DNA from: Bacillota bacterium
GTDB taxonomy: Bacteria; Bacillota; Bacilli; Alicyclobacillales; SLC66
Direction of reading: 5' to 3'
Length of the DNA stretch: 7,231 nt
NCBI GenBank assembly: GCA_021846145.1
Contig: JAJZCJ010000169.1
Span: 1 to 7,231 of the forward strand
Part shown: one piece after another, positions 1 to 5,762 of the stretch
How positions within the stretch are numbered: position 1 is the stretch's first letter
Layout: each line of letters starts with the position of its first letter
Position numbers and translations under genes: made by a program
The notes under the pieces: generated by a model
What the model was told of the DNA's origin: nothing
Databases searched by the model: none
Seen by the model: the letters and a program-made list of their open reading frames with translations, nothing else

Positions 1-315
1 GTGCTTGATGATGAATGGGTGCTATATCATGCGCTGACACAGGATTTGACCAGTGCACAAAACGTGCGAACAGCGGGGGACACACTGACTGTCGTTTTAA
101 GTGATGGAGAGGTTAGTACATTTCGATTGTCGCCAGCATCACATCTGGTTTTACGCACACTAAATGGTCTAGGTGAAGTAGTCGTGTCGACAGGGGTGAG
201 CAGTTTGCAATGGAGTTTGGTGCAAAATGATTTACAGGTAACCGTCATGTATGATGGGGAAAGGGGAACTCATGAAGTGCAATTTTCGCTCACTCCTCAA
301 GCCACAGCGTTTTAA
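1..315 (+). CDS. comGF: Competence pseudopilus minor pilin ComGF, 3' part (5' end outside window)
   Basis: The visible 104 residues are the globular part of a ComGF-like minor pilin, a component of the membrane-anchored competence pseudopilus that helps bring DNA through the Gram-positive cell wall. The frame is open from base 1. The GTG there is probably an internal valine, because the family's N-terminal hydrophobic pilin helix is missing. The tail has the alternating beta-strand pattern expected of ComGF (QWSLVQNDLQVTVMYDG, then HEVQFSL). Identification rests mainly on position: the next gene is a good ComGG match, and comGF precedes comGG in the comG operon. It overlaps comGG by 44 bases, so the two are likely translationally coupled. 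The sequence alone is weakly diagnostic, since ComGF diverges quickly. Confidence 0.72.
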   Translation: MLDDEWVLYHALTQDLTSAQNVRTAGDTLTVVLSDGEVSTFRLSPASHLVLRTLNGLGEVVVSTGVSSLQWSLVQNDLQVTVMYDGERGTHEVQFSLTPQATAF

Positions 316-691
316 TGATCGTGGATATGCACTGCCTTTTGCACTTTTTGTGTTAAGCATCACTGCTATTTTTACTGCTGCTGGATTATGGTTGGTGGAA
401 TCGCTTGTGCAAAGGGTGGAGACACGTATCGATGTGTTACATGCTCGGGATCTAGCGCATGCAGGTGTGGCTTCGGAAATAGAACTGTTAGTCAACGGGA
501 AAAACCCTCAGACGTTATATTATCAAAATAGTGATGGTGGGTGCTTTGTCAATGGCAATAAGGTGGTCGGGACAACGGGAATTTTCACGATTGTGGCAAA
601 TGCGAATACGAATAATGGAGCCAAATCGACGGCCACTGTGTCCTTTGATTTATTTCGGCAACGAATAGAAAAATGGAGTGAAACCCCATGA
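272..691 (+). CDS. comGG: Competence pseudopilus minor pilin ComGG
   Basis: A 139-residue protein with a short basic N-terminus, then RGYALPFALFVLS and a single hydrophobic segment at about residues 19-42, then a soluble domain. This is the layout of ComGG, the last pilin-like gene of the comG operon. As I recall the Bacillus subtilis protein, the RG-aromatic-x-x-P start of the hydrophobic segment and the C-terminal pattern (ATVSFD...RIEKWSE here; a similar V-x-FD...LLRW-T-E there) both match. ATG 272 is chosen over ATG 251 because AGGGGA at 262-267 sits about 5 bases upstream of it. The usual prepilin Glu at +5 is absent, which is also true of known ComGG proteins. It probably acts in the membrane-anchored pseudopilus during DNA uptake. 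It is the last comG gene here; a hairpin follows the stop. Confidence 0.8.
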   Translation: MKCNFRSLLKPQRFNDRGYALPFALFVLSITAIFTAAGLWLVESLVQRVETRIDVLHARDLAHAGVASEIELLVNGKNPQTLYYQNSDGGCFVNGNKVVGTTGIFTIVANANTNNGAKSTATVSFDLFRQRIEKWSETP

Positions 692-692
692 C

Positions 693-717
693 ACTCCCAA
701 AGCTAGGGGAGTCTTTC
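693..717 (+). terminator. Possible weak terminator after comGG
   Basis: ACTCCC at 693-698 pairs perfectly with GGGAGT at 707-712 across an 8-base loop, followed by CTTTC. The hairpin starts two bases after the comGG stop codon and lies between convergent genes, which suits a terminator. The T-run is only three bases, so intrinsic termination would be weak. A second hairpin (709-726) competes for the right arm. Confidence 0.35.
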
Positions 718-760
718 GGAGAACTCATTTACGTTCGCTTTACCCGACAGGGGTTTGCCA

Positions 761-1027
761 TTAATTGGTTTGCTCGTTGTTCTCGATGATTTGATCCAAT
801 ATTTTGAGCATGTCCTCGGCGTTCATCGGTCCGATCTGCTGACCGCTGGCTTTTTGTTGATCCACTTCTCGTTCTTCCTGCTGCCAGTGCTCGCTCCAGT
901 ACCACGATTGATCGTCGTGGTCGATGATGCCTTTGACGGCCCAATACACCGTCTCCAGTTCTTCTGGATCGACTCCGTCCAGTAGTTGAAGTAGATCCTG
1001 TTTCTCGATCGCCATATTCATCACCAT
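761..1027 (-). CDS. Small acidic antitoxin-like protein, orphan
   Basis: An 88-residue acidic protein without membrane segment or cysteines. An N-terminal helical part (residues 6-36, with DPEELETVYWAVKGII) is followed by a tryptophan-rich linker (SWYWSEHW, 41-48), a charged stretch (QQEEREVDQQKASGQQI) and a final helix beginning at NAEDMLKILDQI. This order (helix, W-rich linker ending in xxW-x-x-x-E-x-E-x-D, Gly-rich turn, S/N-x-E-D/E-hydrophobic helix) resembles small antitoxins of type II toxin-antitoxin loci, whose C-terminal tail wraps the toxin. That is resemblance by eye, not a family assignment. No toxin-sized frame lies beside it, so it may be an orphan, or not an antitoxin at all. 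It is the only gene on this strand in the left half and interrupts the comG-aroK neighbourhood. ATG 1027 is preceded by AGG six bases away; in-frame ATGs at 1021 and 1015 are alternatives. Coding character is good despite its size. Confidence 0.68.
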   Translation of the reverse strand: MVMNMAIEKQDLLQLLDGVDPEELETVYWAVKGIIDHDDQSWYWSEHWQQEEREVDQQKASGQQIGPMNAEDMLKILDQIIENNEQTN

Positions 1028-1151
1028 TCATTACCTATCACATCCTTGTCATTGTATACACAAGTTAGGATAGGCAGATTTTGATTTCGTGTGGGTTTAT
1101 CATACCCCAATTTTGTTTATTGTGAAACTAAGAAATAGCAGTTATTAATCC
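1028..1151. other. Non-coding spacer
   Basis: AT-rich spacer between the small minus-strand gene and the decayed gene remnant. It holds the candidate minus-strand -10 element and the left arm of an 8-base inverted repeat (CCAATTTT at 1107-1114, AAAATTGG at 1153-1160). I see no open frame of coding character, no RNA gene and no insertion-sequence end. Confidence 0.5.
1051..1058 (-). promoter_or_regulatory. Candidate -10 element for the small minus-strand gene
   Basis: Read on the minus strand, the bases are TATACAAT, containing TACAAT (five of six consensus positions), about 24 bases before ATG 1027. No convincing -35 box stands 16-18 bases further upstream, so this is only a candidate. Confidence 0.25.
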
Positions 1152-1489
1152 GAAAATTGGTTGGAAAATCGGCTCCGCACTCCACTTGCATTGTTCAACA
1201 TTGGATCTGGTTCATCAGGTATATATGATTCTCCACCTAACAAACCGGACTACTATAACCTGTCGGACGCGCTGAACATCAACGGCATGTATATCAATGA
1301 GAGCTGATACGGTTGGTGGATCACAAGTGTCTAGTATTGCGCTGGTCAGCACGTACTACGGAGGGGTGACCGGCACAGCTAGCTTATCGGAACCATGACA
1401 GGTAACCAGGTAACGATCCTATCCCCATCAACGCGCAAGAATTGTACGACAATCTGGGCGATTTCTGGCGGAAAGTGATAAAATGGTGA
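1152..1489 (+). pseudogene. Frameshifted remnant of an unidentified protein gene
   Basis: No single frame is open, yet protein-like stretches run on in the same direction across all three frames. Bases 1194-1304 read FNIGSGSSGIYDSPP and then DYYNLSDALNINGMYINES before a stop; this frame is open back to 1149. Bases 1303-1395 read ADTVGGSQVSSIAL, then STYYGGVTGTASLSEP and a stop in the next frame. MTGNQVT follows at 1395-1415 in the first frame. From about 1412 the third frame reads NDPIPINAQELYDN and LGDFWRKVIKW, ending at TGA 1487-1489. Pieced together these give roughly 100 residues of a C-terminal region, rich in Asn, Gly, Ser and Tyr like an extracellular or surface protein. I do not recognise the family. 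At least three frame changes and no start region point to an old degraded gene; sequencing error is less likely because the flanking genes are intact. Its end lies just before aroK. Confidence 0.55.
1476..1484 (+). promoter_or_regulatory. Candidate extended -10 promoter for aroK-asnB-dnaI
   Basis: TGATAAAAT fits an extended -10 element (TGn followed by TAAAAT, five of six consensus bases). The -35 position is poor, which extended -10 promoters tolerate. Transcription would begin near 1491, giving a leader of about 30 bases before GTG 1522. The element overlaps ATG 1483, arguing against that upstream start if the promoter is real. Confidence 0.35.
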
Positions 1490-1506
1490 AAGGCATAACA
1501 TGCGCA

Positions 1507-1513
1507 AAAGGAG
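1507..1513 (+). promoter_or_regulatory. Ribosome binding site that sets the aroK start
   Basis: AAAGGAG lies 8 bases before GTG 1522, a near-ideal Shine-Dalgarno site and spacing. ATG 1483, the more upstream candidate, has only a distant GGCGG. The site therefore favours GTG 1522 as the start. Confidence 0.7.
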
Positions 1514-1521
1514 CCGTCAAA

Positions 1522-2025
1522 GTGATTGCACTGATTGGGTTTACGGGTGCTGGGAAGAGCACGTTAGGGAAATTGCTATCTCGTAATTATGGTCTGCCAT
1601 GTTATGATAATGACGAATTCGTCGAAAAAATGATGAAAATGCCGATTCGAGAGATTTTTTCTGTCTATGGAGAACAACGCTTTCGAGAACTGGAAGCTGA
1701 GTCGATCGCAAATAGATTGAATACGACTGGGCATGGTGTATTAGTCACGGGAGGCGGCGCGCCACTTGCAAAAGAGACACGCGAGTTACTTACGAAACGA
1801 GCGTTGACTGTGCATGTGCAAGTGTCACTTGATGAGATCATACGCCGCTTGGAGACTGATCATACTCGCCCATTACTTCAAGGGGGGAACCATGAGCGTG
1901 TCACCATGCTTTATATGGAAAGAGAGCACTTATATGATTTTGCTCACGAAGTGGTGGCAGGCACCGACTTATCATTGGCGGCTGCACAAGTGATGGCAAA
2001 GTGGATGGCTTTTTCAACGAAGTGA
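1522..2025 (+). CDS. aroK: Shikimate kinase
   Basis: Phosphorylates shikimate to shikimate 3-phosphate with ATP in the cytoplasm, the fifth step of the pathway to chorismate and the aromatic amino acids. From GTG 1522 the protein has 167 residues, typical for the family. Visible motifs are Walker A GFTGAGKST (6-14), the YDND segment with Asp29 and Asp31, the shikimate-contacting Arg55 in RFRELE, the TGGG loop (76-79), the lid Arg116 in RPLL, and Arg134 in the MEREHLY helix. No key residue is missing. The ATG at 1483 would add 13 residues with no family support. A shikimate kinase after comGG is a known Bacillales arrangement. Only 40 bases without an evident terminator separate it from asnB, so co-transcription is likely. 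The symbol aroK is used generically; Bacillus subtilis calls its enzyme AroI. Confidence 0.93.
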   Translation: MIALIGFTGAGKSTLGKLLSRNYGLPCYDNDEFVEKMMKMPIREIFSVYGEQRFRELEAESIANRLNTTGHGVLVTGGGAPLAKETRELLTKRALTVHVQVSLDEIIRRLETDHTRPLLQGGNHERVTMLYMEREHLYDFAHEVVAGTDLSLAAAQVMAKWMAFSTK

Positions 2026-2065
2026 CGTTAATTTTGCGAACGATTAGAAAAGAGGATGAAAGAAA

Positions 2066-4000
2066 TTGTGTGGTATTGTCGGTTACCTGGATTTAAAGGG
2101 AGAGGAGTGCAATCGTGAACTCCTTGCCGCTATGAATGACCAGATTATTCATCGTGGTCCGGATGATGAGGGGTATTACTTTTCCCATGAACTTGGATTC
2201 GGTTTTCGCAGATTATCAATCATTGATCTCTCGAAAGGGCATCAGCCGCTGGCCAATGAGGATGATACAGTCTGGCTTTTGTTTAATGGGGAGATATACA
2301 ATTACAAGGAACTACGCAAGGATTTGTTAGACAAGGGTCACGAATTTAAGACAGAAACCGATTCAGAGGTGATTGTTCATCTCTACGAGGAGTATGGTAC
2401 TGAATTTGTGAAAATGTTGCGTGGTATGTTTGCCATTGCCATTTGGGACAATTCATTGCGACGATTACTGCTTGCCCGCGATTTGTTTGGGATCAAGCCG
2501 CTTTACTATGCAGTGGATGATGGTTTTCTGGCGTTTGGTTCAGAAATTAAAAGTTTATTGAAGATTCCCGAGGTATCAAGAGAAGTAGATCGCGAAGCAT
2601 TTTGGAATTACCTTACTTTCCAGTATGTTCCCGAACCCCGAACTATGTTTGAAGGTGTAAAAAAGCTTCCCCCTGCTCACTTTTTGCTTTATGAGGATGG
2701 GAAGTGGGAAATCACACGTTATGATCAGTTGGATTTTCAGCCACATGACCTTCCTTTGTCTTACTTTGTGGAAGGAACGCTTGATGTACTGCGAGATTCT
2801 GTACGTATGCACATGAATAGTGATGTGCCAAGAGGTGCATTTCTCTCTTCTGGTGTCGATTCTAGCGCGATTGTCGCGCTGCTCAAAGAGATCGAGGAGG
2901 TTCAGACCTTTACCGTAGGGTTTGAAGGGGCAGGAGGTCAAAGCGAACTGGAATTCGCTAAGGAGACAGCGCGCCTGCTTGGCACTACACATCGGGATAC
3001 AGTGATTAGTGCGAAACAGTATTGGGAGATGTTACCGCGTCTTGTGTATCATCAAGATGAGCCAGTGGCCGATCCATCTGCGATTGCTCTTTACTTTGTA
3101 GCGGAATTAGCTAGTCAATACGTGACGGTCGTTCTGTCTGGAGAAGGGGCAGACGAAATCTTTGGTGGGTATACGATCTATCGTGAACCGTTATCGTTAA
3201 AGATGTTTGATAAAATTCCCAGTGGGATGCGTAAAACATTGGGCGATTTTGCTGAATTGCTACCATTTGGCATGAAAGGCCGAGGGTTTCTACTGCGTGG
3301 CTCAAAACCGCTAGAGGAACGCTTTTTCGGCAACGCTTATCTGTTTTCTGAGCGGGACAAGCAAGCATTTGTCTCTATTAATCCTGAACAAGAACAAATT
3401 AAACGATCTACGGATATCACCAAAATATACTATGATCAAGCGCAAAATCATGATCCGATTACAAAAATGCAACTACTAGACTTACACACTTGGCTGCCTG
3501 GGGATATTCTCATGAAGGCAGACAAGATGACCATGGCCAACAGTTTAGAGCTGCGCGTCCCTTTTTTGGATAAAGAAGTATTTCAATTTGCTGCTCAAAT
3601 TCCTTCGGAGTATCGATTCTTAAATGGAACGACAAAAAATGTGCTGAGAGAGGCTGTTCGTTCCATCTTGCCAAAAGAGGTGGCGCAAAGAAAGAAATTA
3701 GGATTTCCTGTGCCGTTACGAAAGTGGTTGCGTGAAGATTTTTACGAACCTGTGCGTGAGTTAATTGGCTCAAGTAAATTGGATGATCTTTTTGATAAGG
3801 AGCATGTCCTGCATATGCTCGATGAGCACAGGGCAGGCATACGGGATCATGCGCGAAAAGTGTGGGCAATTGTGATTTTTCTGCTCTGGTATGAGGCGTT
3901 TGTGTCAAATACGCGCGTATTTGTGCCTGAAGCACCAGCGAGTGTGCAAATTCGAAGAGAACGCACATTGGTAGGAGCTGAGGTGGGGTATGAGCTTTGA
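2066..4000 (+). CDS. asnB: Asparagine synthetase, glutamine-hydrolysing (AsnB type)
   Basis: Makes asparagine from aspartate, ATP and glutamine in the cytoplasm, forming a beta-aspartyl-AMP intermediate. The N-terminal class II glutamine amidotransferase domain (about 1-200) starts MCGIVGY, so Cys2 becomes the N-terminal nucleophile once Met is removed. It also shows HRGPDDEG (29-36), RRLSIID (48-54), NGEIYNY (74-80) and TDSE (98-101). The synthetase domain (about 230-615) has the PPi loop LSSGVDSS (260-267), LSGEGADEIFGGY (357-369), the GDILMKADKMTM and RVPFLD segments (479-502) and KKLGFPVPLRKWL (543-555). The 644-residue length fits the long bacterial AsnB/AsnO-type enzymes. Start is TTG 2066, fixed by the need for Cys2; GAGG at 2052-2055 lies ten bases upstream. 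It overlaps the next gene by 11 bases. A homologue acting on another amide acceptor, as in cell-envelope modification, cannot be excluded. Confidence 0.93.
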   Translation: MCGIVGYLDLKGEECNRELLAAMNDQIIHRGPDDEGYYFSHELGFGFRRLSIIDLSKGHQPLANEDDTVWLLFNGEIYNYKELRKDLLDKGHEFKTETDSEVIVHLYEEYGTEFVKMLRGMFAIAIWDNSLRRLLLARDLFGIKPLYYAVDDGFLAFGSEIKSLLKIPEVSREVDREAFWNYLTFQYVPEPRTMFEGVKKLPPAHFLLYEDGKWEITRYDQLDFQPHDLPLSYFVEGTLDVLRDSVRMHMNSDVPRGAFLSSGVDSSAIVALLKEIEEVQTFTVGFEGAGGQSELEFAKETARLLGTTHRDTVISAKQYWEMLPRLVYHQDEPVADPSAIALYFVAELASQYVTVVLSGEGADEIFGGYTIYREPLSLKMFDKIPSGMRKTLGDFAELLPFGMKGRGFLLRGSKPLEERFFGNAYLFSERDKQAFVSINPEQEQIKRSTDITKIYYDQAQNHDPITKMQLLDLHTWLPGDILMKADKMTMANSLELRVPFLDKEVFQFAAQIPSEYRFLNGTTKNVLREAVRSILPKEVAQRKKLGFPVPLRKWLREDFYEPVRELIGSSKLDDLFDKEHVLHMLDEHRAGIRDHARKVWAIVIFLLWYEAFVSNTRVFVPEAPASVQIRRERTLVGAEVGYEL

Positions 4001-4931
4001 ACGAATTGGCGGCATACTACCAAAAATGAAGGCGCGTGCCAAATCTTATTCCACTTTAGAATTACGCAAGTTATACCCGCCTGTCAATCAGTTATCAGCG
4101 ACAGATGAAGCCATCATGAAGGCGGAGTCGCTGATACTGGAGCTCCATGAACAGGATTTGATTTGTGGTCAATGTCAAGGCTATGAAAAGTGTGGTAAAA
4201 AAGGCGATGCCAAGGGCATGACGTACAGTCTTGCGTCATATCAAGGGAACTTGATTATGGCCACCAGTTATTGCAAGCCATTTCAGGATTTTATGCTGGT
4301 GCAACGCGCGACGAAATATCGGTCATTTTCTTTGCGTAATGTGCATGACAACAATCTCACCTTTGCCTCCTTTCCTGCTGAACAACGGCGTAGGCGACCG
4401 AAACTGTTTGCTGCAGCAGAACAATTTGCGCAAACTTATCAATTTGGTCAAAACATGAAGGGGCTTTATATTTTCGGGCCAGCTGGTGTGGGGAAAACTC
4501 ATCTCCTGCATGCGATGATCAATCGGCTGGAGGAACGGCGCATACCAAGTATTATTATTAATGCAGATGCGTTATTTGATCGACTTCGCAGCATGATTGG
4601 TGAAGGAAAAGACATTGATCCTGTCCTTGAAACATTCTCTAGCGTGCCTGTGCTAGCCATTGATGAGATTGGCCAAGAAAGGGCGAACTCCTTCACACTG
4701 GAAAAAATGTTTCGTATTATCAATCAACGGTTTACGCGCAGATTGCCAACACTCTATGCCAGCAACTATGCACCGCCAGACTTGTATGCACGGTTGTCAG
4801 ATGAGTTTTTGCCATTTACTGATCCACTGAAAAGTCGAATTATTGGCAGGAGTCGTGTCGGTTACCTAGACGGGGACGACTATCGCATCGCTCACATGGA
4901 ACTTCTTGATGACGAAAATGAAGAGAATTAG
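3990..4931 (+). CDS. dnaI: Primosomal protein DnaI-like helicase loader (AAA+ ATPase)
   Basis: Loads the replicative DnaB-type helicase onto single-stranded DNA at origins and at restarted forks, in the cytoplasm. The 313 residues match the length of Bacillus subtilis DnaI (about 311). The N-terminal part (1-110) carries Cys59, Cys62, Cys68 and Cys95, consistent with the zinc-binding helicase-interaction domain of DnaI. The AAA+ part has Walker A GPAGVGKT (163-170), Walker B VLAIDEIG (221-228), sensor 1 in ASNY (257-260) and a candidate arginine finger in KSRIIGRSR (281-289). A DnaC-like or IstB-like ATPase is the alternative; the Cys-rich N-terminus and length favour DnaI. The start lies in the end of asnB, with GAGGTGGGG immediately upstream, suggesting coupled translation. 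In Bacillus dnaI follows dnaB and nrdR, so this placement is unusual. Whether it is the cell's only DnaI or a paralogue cannot be told here. Confidence 0.83.
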   Translation: MSFERIGGILPKMKARAKSYSTLELRKLYPPVNQLSATDEAIMKAESLILELHEQDLICGQCQGYEKCGKKGDAKGMTYSLASYQGNLIMATSYCKPFQDFMLVQRATKYRSFSLRNVHDNNLTFASFPAEQRRRRPKLFAAAEQFAQTYQFGQNMKGLYIFGPAGVGKTHLLHAMINRLEERRIPSIIINADALFDRLRSMIGEGKDIDPVLETFSSVPVLAIDEIGQERANSFTLEKMFRIINQRFTRRLPTLYASNYAPPDLYARLSDEFLPFTDPLKSRIIGRSRVGYLDGDDYRIAHMELLDDENEEN

Positions 4932-4960
4932 CGAAAAATCATCATTTTATACCTTTTCGT
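4931..4960. terminator. Possible weak bidirectional terminator between convergent genes
   Basis: GCGAAAA at 4931-4937 can pair with TTTTCGT at 4954-4960 (one G-T pair), with a 16-base AT-rich loop. It lies between the convergent dnaI-like and yqhG genes and overlaps both ends. The stem is AT-rich and the loop long, so support is weak. No better terminator is visible in the 15-base gap. Confidence 0.22.
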
Positions 4961-5762
4961 CAGCTAAGTACAATAGCGCTAACTGAAATGGTTGAACTTC
5001 TATGCGCGGAGTCATGCGCCATGTGATTTCTGCTTTGCGAAGTGTTTTTTCGGGCTCATTTGCTTCTGCATTTTCTAACGTGTCGTAATAATGATCCAGT
5101 TCGAATAGTTCTTTTTTTAATCGGGAGGAGGAATCTTGCGCCCAGTGATGATCTCGTGTCTCTAGTTCGCACTTGATCTGATCCATTACTTGTGTAAAAA
5201 CGTTATCAAAGTTGATTGGCATTGCAAAGACTTCAGCCGATTTAGGGCGCTCATCAACTAATGATTTCATCGCTAATTGAGCCATGTCGACTTTTGTTAG
5301 CGTGTTTTGTTTTACGTATAGAAGATAGGATATGATTTCGTCTATTTTTCGATCGGAGATAAATGATACTTTTACATTGATTAATAGACATGGCCAGAGT
5401 AAGGGCGCCTGTTCATATACCACTGCGAACATTCCCCGTGTTTTCGTACTTTGATAAATTTTTTGCATACGGTAACTACCTGCTAGTACTCGTTCGGGTT
5501 TTTGCTGTTCTTTTAGTTTGTTGGTGTACTGTGGCGATGGAGGTTGATCGTCAAACAACAAGTACAAAAAGGAGGGCGGGGGGGTCTCCCGCAATGTCTC
5601 GATCCACATCCAATAAAAAGGTCGATCCGTTAATTCTTTATCTACTTCTTTAGGCAACTCTACACTAATTGCAAAGTCATCAGCAGCATGTAGGGTTGCG
5701 CCGACAAGCGAGAAGTATTTTTTGCAAAATATGTATAATTTTGTGTCCATTATGCTTCCCAT
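4947..5762 (-). CDS. yqhG: YqhG-family protein of unknown function
   Basis: A 271-residue soluble protein with no signal peptide or membrane segment. It resembles Bacillus YqhG: an N-terminal FCKKYFSLVGA segment, the characteristic DKELTDRPFYW block (41-51) followed by W53, a central WPCLLINVKVSFISDRK-like block, and an acidic C-terminal helical part with HHWAQDSSSRLKKELFELD. YqhG has no established biochemical activity. The gene directly follows the SNF2 helicase on the same strand; the helicase stop and this ATG share one base (TAATG), so they form an operon and the proteins may act together. AAGGAG at 5765-5770 is only two bases from ATG 5762 and 14 bases from the in-frame ATG at 5750. Either may be used; the 5750 start (267 residues) lines up better with family N-termini as I remember them. 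Identification rests on the RPFYW block and the paired helicase. Confidence 0.78.
   Translation of the reverse strand: MGSIMDTKLYIFCKKYFSLVGATLHAADDFAISVELPKEVDKELTDRPFYWMWIETLRETPPPSFLYLLFDDQPPSPQYTNKLKEQQKPERVLAGSYRMQKIYQSTKTRGMFAVVYEQAPLLWPCLLINVKVSFISDRKIDEIISYLLYVKQNTLTKVDMAQLAMKSLVDERPKSAEVFAMPINFDNVFTQVMDQIKCELETRDHHWAQDSSSRLKKELFELDHYYDTLENAEANEPEKTLRKAEITWRMTPRIEVQPFQLALLYLADEKV

Noticed and set aside
693..760. Possible riboswitch (AAAGCTAGGGG and, on the other strand, GGCAAACC recall pieces of c-di-GMP-I aptamers)
   Set aside because: The two pieces are on opposite strands and in the wrong order. No full aptamer core can be assembled and no gene starts downstream on the plus strand.
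755..985. Plus-strand open frame of 76 codons opposite the small antitoxin-like gene
   Set aside because: It is a hydrophobic shadow of the minus-strand gene, with no ribosome site and an implausible composition.
1401..1414. Short direct repeat GGTAAC-CA-GGTAAC as an iteron or operator
   Set aside because: There are only two six-base units, inside the decayed coding sequence, with no further copies nearby.
1152..1489. Programmed ribosomal frameshifting in the broken gene
   Set aside because: Several shifts in different directions, without slippery heptamers or a start region, fit decay far better.
2576..2992. Minus-strand open frame of 138 codons inside asnB
   Set aside because: It is antisense to conserved asnB coding sequence, with no ribosome site or recognisable domain.
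3510..3968. Minus-strand open frame of 152 codons inside asnB
   Set aside because: It lies fully opposite well-conserved asparagine synthetase motifs and has no protein-family features; it is an antisense shadow.
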